Counted from the first letter of the stretch, positions 7,687 through 15,031 are shown. The stretch: 26,410 nucleotides of DNA from JAPUDQ01 sp049644865 (GCA_049644865.1 JBARSV010000014.1:1-26410), one strand, 5' to 3'. The notes: generated by a model from the sequence alone, not told the origin. Translations and numbers: made by a program.

Positions 7687-8304
7687 TTAGCGTGAGTAGT
7701 ACTCAACAATTAGCTGTTCATTGATATCTGGTTCGGCTTCGTCACGAGTAGGATTACCCGTGATTGTAACTGTCAATTTCTTGACGTCACTTTTGAGCCA
7801 ACTTAACGGAACTTGAGAGGTGTTTTTGACGACGTCGTCGATACGAGTAAAGTAGTCTGATTTGCTACTTTTAGGACGAACTGTTACGACGTCACCGGCG
7901 CTAACACGAATCGATGGTATATCGACGCGACGACCATTAAGCAGAAAATGACCATGGGTGACGAGTTGACGAGCACCACGGCGGCTCGTGCTGAGACCAG
8001 CACGGTAGATGACGTTATCGAGGCGGCGCTCAAGCAATTGCAGGAGCACTTCACCTGATTTGCCGGTTGAACGATCGGCGTCTTTCATGAGACGAGCAAA
8101 CTGCTTTTCAAGCAGGCCGTAGGTACGGCGGACTTTTTGCTTCTCACGCAGCTGCGTCGCGTACAAACTTGGTTTGTTTTGACGACCATGAGCGTGGACA
8201 CCGGGGATACCGGATTTCTTAGCCATGATTTTATGCGCCTTAACATGGAGCGCATAGCCTTCGCGGCGAGACTGTTTAACGATGGGGCTTCTATCGCGGG
8301 CCAT
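7687..8304 (-). CDS. rpsD: Ribosomal protein uS4
   Basis: 205 aa. Primary 16S binder of the 30S body and, in other bacteria, a translational regulator of the alpha operon. The S4 RNA-binding domain is clear (LLERRLDNVIYRAG, then RQLVTHGHFLLNGRRVDIPS). The N-terminal region has no Cys-x-x-Cys zinc motif, so it is the C-minus form. SD GGGAG lies within a GGAGATCGCATA leader shared with rpsE. The gene is preceded by a heptad-repeat element. Confidence 0.97.
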   Translation of the reverse strand: MARDRSPIVKQSRREGYALHVKAHKIMAKKSGIPGVHAHGRQNKPSLYATQLREKQKVRRTYGLLEKQFARLMKDADRSTGKSGEVLLQLLERRLDNVIYRAGLSTSRRGARQLVTHGHFLLNGRRVDIPSIRVSAGDVVTVRPKSSKSDYFTRIDDVVKNTSQVPLSWLKSDVKKLTVTITGNPTRDEAEPDINEQLIVEYYSR

Positions 8305-8461
8305 TATGCGATCTCCCTTCCATCGATCGCAATGATCATTTCACAGTTTTCAATTTTCATTGATTGAGTCTGCTTCGCAGACAAATCATTGTAGATGTAA
8401 TTTTGCGACTTACTTGTAAATTGTAAATTGTAAATTGTAAATTGGAATGACGCAGTCATGA
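8305..8461 (-). repeat. Heptad-repeat palindromic element, rpsK / rpsD gap
   Basis: SD-proximal array of five 7-nt units at 8325-8359 (GATCGCA first, ATTTTCA last), then TTGATTG. Core hairpin GTCTGC-ttc-GCAGAC at 8368-8382. Distal array of four exact GTAAATT units at 8416-8443. It is a homologue of the element at 19205-19355: same register, same hairpin, same GGAGAT-GCAT leader before the ATG, but different units. Confidence 0.9.
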
Positions 8462-8905
8462 CTATGCTCTCCTTTGTCGTTTAGGTCGGACGCCACCATG
8501 GGGGATACCTGTAACATCGCGGATACTGTCGACGCGTATGTCAAAGTTTTGCATGGTGCGTATTGCAGAGTCTCGACCGAGGCCAACGCCTTTTACAAAT
8601 GCATCGACGGATGCAAGGCCATATGATTTTGCAACTTCTGCAGCTTTTTCAGCTGCAACCTGAGCAGCATAGGCGGTACCCTTTTTACCACCCCTAAACC
8701 CACAGGCTCCAGCAGAACTGGCGGCAATAACATTACCCTTTTTGTCCGAGAAAGTAATAATCGTATTGTTAAATGTCGCTTGTATGTGAAGTTGTCCAGT
8801 CGGCACTGAGCGACGTTGTTTTTTACGAGAGTTTTTCGATACTGATACCTTTGCAGCTGTCGACTCAGTCGAAACAGCGGCGTCAGGTGTAGTAGGATCT
8901 GCCAT
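8462..8905 (-). CDS. rpsK: Ribosomal protein uS11
   Basis: 147 aa. Core from about residue 30: GQLHIQATFNNTIITFSD, GACGFRGGKKGTAYAAQ and the C-terminal GIPHGGVRPKRQRRA. uS11 lies on the 30S platform next to the mRNA exit. Residues 1-30 are a polar, Ala/Ser/Thr-rich extension slightly longer than usual. SD GGAG is 7 nt before the ATG; it starts 11 nt after the rpsM stop. Confidence 0.97.
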   Translation of the reverse strand: MADPTTPDAAVSTESTAAKVSVSKNSRKKQRRSVPTGQLHIQATFNNTIITFSDKKGNVIAASSAGACGFRGGKKGTAYAAQVAAEKAAEVAKSYGLASVDAFVKGVGLGRDSAIRTMQNFDIRVDSIRDVTGIPHGGVRPKRQRRA

Positions 8906-8916
8906 GTAATTTCTCC

Positions 8917-9303
8917 TTATGTCTTCGTTGCTGCTTTAGGTTGCGCACCACCGACGGCGATACGTTTGCCACGGCGGGTTCGACCATTGGTACGAGTCCG
9001 TTGACCGCGTGACGGCAAATTATTCTTGTGGCGAATGCCTCGATAACTACCGATATCCTTGAGACGTTTGACATTGCCGGTAACAACACGCTGGAGGTCG
9101 CCCTCAACGGTGTAGTTACTGTCTATCTCATCACGAAGCTTTTTGAGCTCGGTTTCACTTAGGTCTTTGACGCGAGTCGTCGGATCAATCTTCGTCGATT
9201 CGCAGATACGTGAGGAGTGAACAGGACCGATACCATAAATATAGCGAAGTGCTATCTGAACTTGTTTCTGGTCAGGTATGACCACGTTAGCGATACGTGC
9301 CAT
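8917..9303 (-). CDS. rpsM: Ribosomal protein uS13
   Basis: 128 aa from the ATG at 9303 (MARIANVVIPDQKQVQIALRYIYG truncated here in quoting). The start is chosen over an in-frame ATG at 9342 because GGAGGGA lies about 9 nt upstream and homology begins here. IGSYRGIRHKNNLPSRGQRT and RTNGRTRRGKRIAVGG are the conserved C-terminal tRNA-contact region of the 30S head. It is preceded by a heptad-repeat element. Confidence 0.96.
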   Translation of the reverse strand: MARIANVVIPDQKQVQIALRYIYGIGPVHSSRICESTKIDPTTRVKDLSETELKKLRDEIDSNYTVEGDLQRVVTGNVKRLKDIGSYRGIRHKNNLPSRGQRTRTNGRTRRGKRIAVGGAQPKAATKT

Positions 9304-9442
9304 TAGTCGTTCCCTCCGGTCACTCCATTTATCATTGAGCATTGAACATTTATCATTGGCTGTGTCGCGGATGCGACAGAAATGATATATGAGCTATTAG
9401 CTATCAATGAGCTATGAGCTATGATATATGACATATGATTGC
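9304..9442 (-). repeat. Heptad-repeat palindromic element, rpmJ / rpsM gap
   Basis: SD-proximal array of five 7-nt units at 9326-9360 (all begin CATT). Core hairpin TGTCGC-ggat-GCGACA at 9363-9378. Distal array at 9388-9440 of TATGAGC/TATGATA-type units in 7-nt register, with one 11-nt unit (9402-9412). Arm complementarity is weaker than in the other elements. The right end is GGTCACTCC-type sequence leading into the GGAGGGA Shine-Dalgarno region of rpsM. Confidence 0.85.
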
Positions 9443-9562
9443 TCATCCTTGCCTCTGTTTGTTCTTGGGTTTCTTTTTGTTGATGACATAAAGACGACCT
9501 TTGCGGCGAACTAATTTGTCGCCTTTGAGATCAATCTTTTTGACGCTGGCTCGTACTTTCAC
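9443..9562 (-). CDS. rpmJ: Ribosomal protein bL36, zinc-free form
   Basis: 39 aa with a GTG start that overlaps the infA stop (GTGA). The protein begins MKVRASVKK and ends with KKKPKNKQRQG, the diagnostic end of bL36. The usual three Cys and one His zinc ligands are absent: the middle reads IDLKGDKLVRRKGRLYVIN, so this is a C-minus bL36. SD GGGAG lies 10 nt upstream inside infA. bL36 sits in the 50S near the peptidyl transferase centre. The infA-rpmJ-rpsM order is standard. Confidence 0.93.
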   Translation of the reverse strand: MKVRASVKKIDLKGDKLVRRKGRLYVINKKKPKNKQRQG

Positions 9563-9816
9563 GCAGCTTGTCTCCCATAATTAAATGTTTTATCGTCCTT
9601 TAGCCGGAAGCTGATTCTGCCCTTTGTGAGATCATAAGGGGTCAACTCAACCTCGACCGTATCGCCCGGCACTAACTTGATATAGTGCTTGCGCATCTTT
9701 CCTGACACGTGAGCGATTATCGTATGGCCGTTTTCCAATTCGACACGAAACTGTGTATTAGGCAGTGCTTCCACCACCTTCCCGACGAGTTTAATGACTT
9801 CTTTGTTCGCAGACAT
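9559..9816 (-). CDS. infA: Translation initiation factor IF-1
   Basis: 85 aa, single S1-like OB fold: GKVVEALPNTQFRVELENGH, IIAHVSGKMRKHYIKLVPGD and VEVELTPYDLTKGRI are the family blocks. It binds the 30S A site during initiation. It has its own promoter (9906-9933) after the RNA gene terminator, with an untranslated leader of about 80 nt. No clear Shine-Dalgarno is seen before the ATG. rpmJ follows with a 4-nt GTGA overlap. Confidence 0.97.
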   Translation of the reverse strand: MSANKEVIKLVGKVVEALPNTQFRVELENGHTIIAHVSGKMRKHYIKLVPGDTVEVELTPYDLTKGRISFRLKDDKTFNYGRQAA

Positions 9817-9905
9817 ACGTATACAAACATACAGTATATCGCAGAAGCCTACTCAAGTAAACCCCTGTACTAAAGAAAATCTCGCAACGCGATGTGTATA
9901 TGGTT

Positions 9906-9933
9906 ATTGTAGCGAAAATCTACATTTCGTCAA
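9906..9933 (-). promoter_or_regulatory. Promoter of infA and the alpha operon
   Basis: Minus strand TTGACG at 9928-9933, a 16-nt spacer, and TACAAT at 9906-9911. It sits just downstream of the terminator at 9945-9972 and 90 bp before the infA ATG, so the genes from infA to rpsI can be transcribed independently of the spc genes. Confidence 0.72.
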
Positions 9934-9944
9934 GCCTACGCAGC

Positions 9945-9972
9945 AAAACAAAAAAACACCTCATTGGTGTTT
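9945..9972 (-). terminator. Rho-independent terminator of the structured RNA gene
   Basis: On the minus strand a 7-bp stem AAACACC/GGTGTTT (9966-9972 with 9954-9960) with loop aatga is followed by a run of T interrupted by one G. In the plus direction the stem is followed by only three T, so it serves the minus strand. Confidence 0.85.
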
Positions 9973-10526
9973 CAAGCGATGGCTGTATGACAGCCAAGTA
10001 GTAGTCCGCCGAGGCGGGGCGAGAGATGCCGACAAGTCGACATATACACTCGCCCCGCCGATCTACGGTGTAGCATGACCCTGCGAGGGCGACTTACAAT
10101 TAATGCGTGGCCACGGTGCCCATCTAGTCGCATTTGATTCCCGTGCTTCTTCGACAGGAGGTGGCACAATGGATGCGCCCCCGCAGGGAGTTGCGGCGCT
10201 GGCGGGCGAGGTCAAGTCACCCGCCAGCGCGTCTAGTTGGTCACCATCAAAATCATGGTGACCTCGTACCTGGCCGCCCGTTGACGGGGCGGCCAGGCTG
10301 GGAGGGACCTGGTCGTACCGGTCTAGCAATACCCTCCCGCTAGGAGATGTACTTCTTGTTGGGGTCGCGAGGAAACGTTCAGTTTAGCCTCAATCTAGGC
10401 GATATCTGTCCGATTTCTCGCTGCCAATCCACTCTCTATGGACTCGCAGCGAGAAATCGAACGTACTACTACTTGGCTTGTCAATGTGCATCAGAGGAGC
10501 CAGACGGACCTTACTCAACTCTTAGC
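9973..10526 (-). ncRNA. Large structured non-coding RNA of unknown class
   Basis: The secY-infA gap (about 890 bp) has no convincing gene but is packed with helices, in plus coordinates. A closing stem of 14 bp joins 9992-10005 and 10465-10478. Inside it are 14 bp at 10411-10424/10446-10459, 11 bp at 10269-10279/10287-10297 and 11 bp at 10196-10206/10220-10230. There are also 10 bp at 10013-10022/10050-10059, 9 bp at 10239-10247/10255-10263, and 7 bp at 10079-10085/10182-10188 enclosing a subdomain. A promoter-like TTGACA/TATTAT pair (10533-10564) and a terminator (9945-9972) define the minus strand. GC content is visibly higher than in neighbouring genes. I could not match RNase P RNA (no GAGGAAAGUCC, no ACAGAA), tmRNA (no tRNA-like ends or tag) or SRP RNA. 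Confidence 0.75.
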
Positions 10527-10532
10527 TTGTAT

Positions 10533-10564
10533 ATAATAGTGCCCGATGTTTTACCCGGTGTCAA
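10533..10564 (-). promoter_or_regulatory. Probable promoter of the structured RNA
   Basis: Minus strand TTGACA at 10559-10564 and TATTAT at 10533-10538. The 20-nt spacer is longer than the ideal 17, so the assignment is tentative; the position, about 50 nt before the closing helix, fits. Confidence 0.5.
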
Positions 10565-10624
10565 GGACTTTTTGATATCCTCTTTTATCCGATCGTATAC
10601 CTGCAGCGCAAGTGCGGTTAAGGG

Positions 10625-10664
10625 AAAAGAGCAGCCGGAACGTCGGCATTTATTGCCGCGTCCC
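10625..10664 (-). terminator. Terminator-like hairpin after secY
   Basis: Minus strand GGGACG-CGGCA, loop ataaa, TGCCG-A-CGTTCC (10637-10664), an 11-bp stem with one bulged base, followed a few bases later by CTCTTTTCCC. A second 8-bp hairpin (ATGAGGGA with TCCCTCAT, 10670-10696) lies between it and the secY stop. The T run is poor, so read-through is possible. Confidence 0.5.
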
Positions 10665-10708
10665 GCGCGATGAGGGAAACCGTAGGTGTCCCTCATAAGG
10701 CCTCGCCG

Positions 10709-12127
10709 CTAATATTGATCGTACGTCACCATCAGAGCGCGCGAGTTGATCTGACGTAGTGTTTCGAGTGCGACCGACACAACGATAAGTAGCCCTGTGC
10801 CACCGATAGCAAGATTGGCCGCCTGAATACCAAGCTGTGCAAAGACGTATTCAAAGACAAATGGCAAGACCGAGATAAGTCCAAGAGCCAATGATCCGAA
10901 TAGTGTGAGACGAGTCACCACGCGCGATAGATATCTTTCTGTTTGCTGACCAGGGCGTACGTTTTCTATGAAGCCTCCCTGTTTTTGCAAGTTTTCAGCA
11001 ATCTCGTTGCTATTAAAGACAATGCCGGTGTAGAAATATGTAAAGGCGACAACAAGGATAAAGTAAGCAATCGGATAAATAAATGTCGTCCAATCAGTAC
11101 TGTAGCCGAAAGTCCCGGGCTGAGGGGTGTTAAACCATCGCACTAAGTTTTCTCCGATACCAATCCATTTTTGATCCTGTGTCGAGCGCAGTACTTGTCC
11201 GACAAATGCAGGAAGTGCCAAAAATGCTACCGCAAAGATAATAGGTATGACGCCGGCTGTAATGAGCTTAACGGGAAGTATGCTCTGTACTCCACCATAT
11301 GCACTATTGCCATGGACGCGCTTGGCATAATTAATAGTAATAACACGCTGAGCCTCATTGATCTTAACCAAGAAATACAATACGAGGATACCAATAGCGC
11401 CCACAGCAAGTGTCACCCAAAATGCCAAGCCGTTAAGCCAGCCAACAGTAAACCAATTGAATATATGAAGTGCATCTTCGGGCTTCGTTACCGTAAATAA
11501 TGATGTACCAATCGTGCCGAGTGTCTGCGGCAATTGGGAGACGATGCCAGCGAAGATGAGGAGAGATATACCATTTCCGACGCCTTGTTCTGTAGCCAGC
11601 TCACCAAGCCACATCATAAGCATCGCCCCTACCGTCATTGCAGTGACAGCCACAATCCATTGCCACAGATCCATTTGCGGCAATGTCGCCGTGCCGCCAG
11701 CCAGTACTTGTTGACGAATGATGAAGATAAATGCAATCGATTGCAAAACGGCAAGAGGTAGTGTGATCATACGCGTCCATTGGTTGATCTTGCGACGTCC
11801 TGTCTCGCCATCTTTATGTAGCTCTTCGAGCTTTGGTATCGCCTTGGTTAGCAGCTGCGTAATAACGCTGGCAGTGATATAAGGGCTTAGCCCGACAAGT
11901 ACAATACTGAGACTGGCTAGCGCACCACCACTCATGAGGTTTAAGAAACCGCCAAACTGTGTCGAGGTTAGTGCATTGTCGATAATCGTACGCAACTGCG
12001 TCGGTTCGGCCAATGGTATCGGTACGTGCGACAAAAAGCGATAGATGATGATAATCGCGAGTATTGTGAGCAAGCGTTTTTGCATGTCACGTGACTTCAG
12101 AGACAATAAAATAGTTTTCCAGTTCAT
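10709..12127 (-). CDS. secY: Preprotein translocase subunit SecY
   Basis: 472 aa with the expected ten membrane segments. The N-terminal RLLTILAIIIIYRFLSHVPIP, the plug region LMSGGALASLSIVLVGLSPY (quoted to its end) and ITASVITQLL, and the cytosolic loop with VQSILPVKL are family marks. SecY forms the protein-conducting channel of the Sec translocon with SecE and SecG. It closes the spc operon. Adenylate kinase and methionine aminopeptidase genes, which often follow secY, are not here; the structured RNA takes their place. No obvious SD; a TACAAT lies 12-17 nt before the ATG. Confidence 0.97.
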   Translation of the reverse strand: MNWKTILLSLKSRDMQKRLLTILAIIIIYRFLSHVPIPLAEPTQLRTIIDNALTSTQFGGFLNLMSGGALASLSIVLVGLSPYITASVITQLLTKAIPKLEELHKDGETGRRKINQWTRMITLPLAVLQSIAFIFIIRQQVLAGGTATLPQMDLWQWIVAVTAMTVGAMLMMWLGELATEQGVGNGISLLIFAGIVSQLPQTLGTIGTSLFTVTKPEDALHIFNWFTVGWLNGLAFWVTLAVGAIGILVLYFLVKINEAQRVITINYAKRVHGNSAYGGVQSILPVKLITAGVIPIIFAVAFLALPAFVGQVLRSTQDQKWIGIGENLVRWFNTPQPGTFGYSTDWTTFIYPIAYFILVVAFTYFYTGIVFNSNEIAENLQKQGGFIENVRPGQQTERYLSRVVTRLTLFGSLALGLISVLPFVFEYVFAQLGIQAANLAIGGTGLLIVVSVALETLRQINSRALMVTYDQY

Positions 12128-12278
12128 ACTTACAGTCTATTGTAACAGTTTGGAGTGGAAATAGGAAAAATGAAATGAGAAATATGGCTACATCCAAAAT
12201 CCGCCACGAAATGCGACGGATTAACTATGGCGGATACTGTATAGGCTATACAATATACGATATCCTCTATACGCCTCT
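12128..12278 (-). repeat. Degenerate heptad element with terminator-like hairpin, rplO / secY gap
   Basis: Minus strand: an 8-bp stem (12198-12205 with 12215-12222) followed by TTTTGG resembles an attenuator or weak terminator ahead of secY. On either side the sequence keeps a blurred 7-nt rhythm (GTATATT/GTATAGC types before it; ATTTCTC/ATTTCAT types after it). It looks like an eroded member of the heptad family. Confidence 0.5.
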
Positions 12279-12788
12279 TTACTTCTCTTCCTTCTTCAGT
12301 CTTCCTTCGACCTTTTTCTCACGTTTGCTAACTGGTAGTGTCGGTACGGCAACAGCTTCGAAACTACCGCCGGCTTTGGTAAGTGCGGCGACGACGCTCG
12401 CGCTGGCAGCCTGGACTTTCACGGTCGCTTTGCCAGTATAGTCAGAGCCTTTGCGGGCAGCTATGACCTTGACTGTGTGGTATGGTGTCGCGATGAGGCC
12501 AGCCTCGTAGAGTGATTCATTGGTCACAGCGGCAGCCTTGAAATCATTAAGTTGGTCAAGGTAGATTACCTGGGCTTTGACGCGATTGCTCTTGAAACCG
12601 CGAGCTTTTGGTATGCGCTGCATCAAGACACCCTGCCCACCCATGAAACCATGAGCGTGCTTCTTGCCGGTACGAGCACCTTGGCCTTTTGTACCACGAC
12701 CTGCGGTTTTACCCTGGCCTGCGGCGATGCCACGGCCGACTCGCTTGCGTGTCTTGCTGGCTTCAAGATTGAGTTCGTTGTATTTCAT
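12279..12788 (-). CDS. rplO: Ribosomal protein uL15
   Basis: 169 aa. KRVGRGIAAGQGKTAGRGTKGQ with GKKHAHGFMGGQGVLMQRIPK (each quoted under the limit in part) is the glycine-rich N-terminal half of uL15; the globular half follows. The last 15 residues (KREKKVEGRLKKEEK) are a charged tail coded by AGGAAGA-type heptads. The ATG overlaps the rpsE stop by 4 nt (ATGA), which leaves no room for rpmD between S5 and L15. Confidence 0.96.
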   Translation of the reverse strand: MKYNELNLEASKTRKRVGRGIAAGQGKTAGRGTKGQGARTGKKHAHGFMGGQGVLMQRIPKARGFKSNRVKAQVIYLDQLNDFKAAAVTNESLYEAGLIATPYHTVKVIAARKGSDYTGKATVKVQAASASVVAALTKAGGSFEAVAVPTLPVSKREKKVEGRLKKEEK

Positions 12789-13438
12789 AGTGACTTCTCA
12801 CTCCCATTTGCCTTTTTCACAGGGGCAGATTTCTCTTCATCTGCTTTCGCAGCGGGCTTCTTACTTCCCTCTTCTTTCTTCTTTCGTCCCTCTTGCCCCA
12901 ACCATTGCTCCCGTGGGACCAGACTCTTCAGGGCTTCGATCGTGGCATAGGCAATATTGACCTTATTGCTACTACCGAGTGATTTGCTCAGCAGATCACT
13001 CACGCCAGTGACACCGATAATGTTGCGAACTACACCGCCGGCTATGATACCGGTACCAGGCGAAGCCGGTTTAAGCAGCACACGCGCACCACTCAATTTG
13101 ACTTCAACGTCATGGGGGATTGTACCGTTTTTAACTGGTACTGTGATGAGGTGCTTCTTGGCAACTTCAGTTGCTTTTTGGACGGCAACTTGGACATCTG
13201 CGCCCTTACTGACACCAACCCCAACTTTACCTTTACGATCGCCGACGACGACGAGCGCTTTGAAACGAAAGCGTCGGCCACCTTTGACAACACGAGCGAC
13301 ACGGTCGATGCCGATAACAATCTCTTCGAAGGCCTTTTCTTCACGAGGTGCGCCAGCATTGACGCGGTCGTTGCGACGACCACCGCGACGGTCACCACCT
13401 TGGCGCGGAGTTCGATTTTGGTTCGTTTGTTCAGGCAT
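12785..13438 (-). CDS. rpsE: Ribosomal protein uS5 with extended tails
   Basis: 217 aa. Core residues 35-178: FEEIVIGIDRVARVVKGGRR, FKALVVVGDRKGKVGVG and ASPGTGIIAGGVVRNI are typical; uS5 lines the mRNA entry channel and affects decoding fidelity. Residues 1-34 are an Arg/Asn-rich arm and 180-217 a Lys/Glu-rich tail. The tail begins with a heptad block (12865-12892, coding GRKKKEEGSK) nearly identical to the one in rplQ. SD AAAGGAG sits in the GGAGATCGCATA leader also found before rpsD. The usual next gene rpmD is missing. Confidence 0.96.
   Translation of the reverse strand: MPEQTNQNRTPRQGGDRRGGRRNDRVNAGAPREEKAFEEIVIGIDRVARVVKGGRRFRFKALVVVGDRKGKVGVGVSKGADVQVAVQKATEVAKKHLITVPVKNGTIPHDVEVKLSGARVLLKPASPGTGIIAGGVVRNIIGVTGVSDLLSKSLGSSNKVNIAYATIEALKSLVPREQWLGQEGRKKKEEGSKKPAAKADEEKSAPVKKANGSEKSL
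12865..12892 (-). repeat. Heptad repeat inside the rpsE tail
   Basis: Four 7-nt units (minus strand GGGACGA and AAGAAGA types), two differences in 28 from the block at 6235-6262 in rplQ. The reading phase differs from unit to unit because 7 is not a multiple of 3. Confidence 0.8.
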
Positions 13439-13570
13439 TATGCGATCTCCTTTTTATCAATGATAGTTACCAGTTGACAGTTACCAGTTACCAGTAGCGC
13501 AGATGCTACAGGTACGGTGTATAACTGTGGTTGAACTGGAAACTGGAAACTGGGGACTGGAAACTTCATG
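13439..13570 (-). repeat. Heptad-repeat palindromic element, rplR / rpsE gap
   Basis: SD-proximal array of five units at 13461-13495 (TACCAGT three times, plus TGATAGT and TGACAGT). Core with a 5-bp GTAGC/GCTAC stem. Distal array of four to five units at 13533-13567 (AAACTGG twice, GAACTGG, GGACTGG). AACTGG and CCAGTT are complementary; unit for unit the arms match 6 of 7. Confidence 0.9.
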
Positions 13571-13927
13571 CTAGAACTCCAATCCTTCATTACGTGCTGC
13601 ATCGGCCAGCGCCTTGAGGCGTCCAGCATACTGACGACCATTACGATCGAAAACGACCGTCGCGATCTTCTTTTTGGCAGCTTTTTTGGCGATATCAGTA
13701 CCGACCAGTGCGGCGCGTTCTGTCATAGTACCCTTGGCAGATTTGTTACCAACCGATGTAGCGGCTGCCAGTGTGGCTCCAGCTTCGTCGTCGATGAGCT
13801 GTGCAGAGACGTGAAGGTTACTGATCGTTACTGTCAGACGTGGTCGGGTAGCCGTACCGCTGATTCGGGCGCGGACTCGCTCTTTGCGAAGCGTGCGACC
13901 TAATAGTTTCTTCTCAAGATGTTTCAT
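13571..13927 (-). CDS. rplR: Ribosomal protein uL18
   Basis: 118 aa. RVRARISGTATRPRLTVTIS, the AALVGTDIAKKAAKKKI helix and the C-terminal FDRNGRQYAGRLKALADAAR are diagnostic. uL18 binds 5S rRNA in the central protuberance with uL5. It starts 2 nt after the rplF stop; the SD is weak, so translation is probably coupled to rplF. Confidence 0.97.
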   Translation of the reverse strand: MKHLEKKLLGRTLRKERVRARISGTATRPRLTVTISNLHVSAQLIDDEAGATLAAATSVGNKSAKGTMTERAALVGTDIAKKAAKKKIATVVFDRNGRQYAGRLKALADAARNEGLEF

Positions 13928-13929
13928 GA

Positions 13930-14463
13930 TTATTTACCTGTCTTTCCAGCTTTACGCAGTATGACTTCATCAGCATATTTGATACCCTTGCCCTTGTAAG
14001 GCTCGGGCTTCTTGAGGCTGCGAATCTCGGCAGCAACCTGACCGACTTGTTGTTTACTGATACCGCTAACGGTGATCTCCATCTTATTGGTGGTGATCTG
14101 TACGCCAGCAGGCGCTTTGTATTTGACAGGGTGGCTAAATCCGAGTGCCAGCTCGAGGTCAGTCCCGGCCATTCCGACGCGGAAACCGACGCCGTTGACT
14201 TCGAGTTTTTTCTCAAAGCCTTTGGTAACACCCGTCACCATGTTGTTGATAAGTGCGCGCATAAGACCATGCTGGGCACGTGCCTCGCGGCTGTCGTCTT
14301 TGGGACTGACTGTGACGACTCCATCAGCGAGCGCAACATTCACAGCTGGCGTGATGAACTGCGTCAATTCGCCCTTGGGGCCTTTGACCGTCACATCGCC
14401 AGAGTCAACCGTGATTGTCACACCTGACGGAATCTGGATTGGTAGTTTTCCGATTCGACTCAT
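13930..14463 (-). CDS. rplF: Ribosomal protein uL6
   Basis: 177 aa from ATG 14463 (MSRIGKLPIQIPSGVTI). Two uL6 repeats; the C-terminal KKPEPYKGKGIKYADEVI and RKAGK are diagnostic for the sarcin-ricin-loop-binding domain. The start is uncertain: no SD precedes 14463, while an in-frame ATG at 14526 adds 21 residues, including QNPKSKI coded by the heptad array. The only good SD (AAAGGAG) lies about 20 nt before 14526. Either the heptad element has separated the gene from its SD, or the extension is real. Confidence 0.93.
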   Translation of the reverse strand: MSRIGKLPIQIPSGVTITVDSGDVTVKGPKGELTQFITPAVNVALADGVVTVSPKDDSREARAQHGLMRALINNMVTGVTKGFEKKLEVNGVGFRVGMAGTDLELALGFSHPVKYKAPAGVQITTNKMEITVSGISKQQVGQVAAEIRSLKKPEPYKGKGIKYADEVILRKAGKTGK

Positions 14464-14629
14464 ACTATTGAGTAGAAGATAGATTTTGGATTTTGGATTT
14501 TGGAATAATCGCTTATTCCTTACCATCGTCTAATCTCTATGCTTCATCTCCTTTCTTATTAATTAATTCGCTTAGTTTTGGGCCATGTTATTCTTCTAAA
14601 ATCTAAAATCCATAATCCAAAATCTATTG
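14464..14629 (-). repeat. Heptad-repeat palindromic element, rpsH / rplF gap
   Basis: Gene-proximal array of three exact ATTTTGG units at 14483-14503. Core stem GGAATAA-tcgc-TTATTCC at 14502-14519. Distal array of four units at 14597-14624 (TAAAATC twice, CATAATC, CAAAATC). CCAAAATC and GATTTTGG are exact reverse complements, so arms separated by about 95 nt can pair. Uniquely, an SD and a potential start codon lie between the arms. Confidence 0.88.
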
Positions 14630-15031
14630 TTAATACACTTTACAAATTAACTCGCCGCCGAGACCGCTCTTGCGAGCTTCGTGGTCGGTCAAGATGCCCT
14701 TACTCGTACTGACAAGCATGACACCGCGGCCACTCTTGAAGCGTGGTATCTCGCTAGCACTACTGTAGACACGGCGTCCTGGCGTGCTGACACGTTGAAT
14801 CTCGGTGATGTTCGGACTCGTACCGGCTTCGTGAATGGTGATGACAAGCGTGTCGCGCGGCGAACCTTTTTCAGTCGTAACGGCCGACAAGTAACGAGAT
14901 TTTTCCAGTTGTTTGGCGATGGCAAGTTTGAGCTTGCTGCTCGGCATACGAACTTCAGTTTTGCCCGCAGCGATCGCATTACGAATACGGGTCAACATGT
15001 CAGCAACGGGATCTGTGGATTGCATGCTCAT
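14630..15031 (-). CDS. rpsH: Ribosomal protein uS8
   Basis: 133 aa. DPVADMLTRIRNAIAAGK at the N-terminus and the C-terminal VSTPGRRVYSSASEIPRF, then GRGVMLVSTSKGILTDHEA with GGELICKVY, are diagnostic. uS8 is a primary binder of 16S helix 21 and, in E. coli, the repressor of the spc operon. The SD is one of the strongest here (AAAGGAGGT). A heptad element lies immediately upstream. Confidence 0.97.
   Translation of the reverse strand: MSMQSTDPVADMLTRIRNAIAAGKTEVRMPSSKLKLAIAKQLEKSRYLSAVTTEKGSPRDTLVITIHEAGTSPNITEIQRVSTPGRRVYSSASEIPRFKSGRGVMLVSTSKGILTDHEARKSGLGGELICKVY

Noticed and set aside
9992..10478. The structured RNA as RNase P RNA or tmRNA
   Set aside because: Neither strand has GAGGAAAGUCC or ACAGAA blocks of RNase P. 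A TTCGACAGG on the plus strand near 10150 recalls tmRNA, but no acceptor stem, T arm or tag reading frame fits around it, and the terminator points to the other strand.
10063..10673. Several open frames of 60-110 codons on both strands in the secY-infA gap
   Set aside because: They run through long perfect inverted repeats, have no SD or homology that I recognise, and are better explained by a GC-rich structured RNA.
12279..13438. A hidden rpmD (uL30) gene
   Set aside because: rpsE and rplO overlap by four bases and no L30-like peptide is visible in either neighbouring gap.
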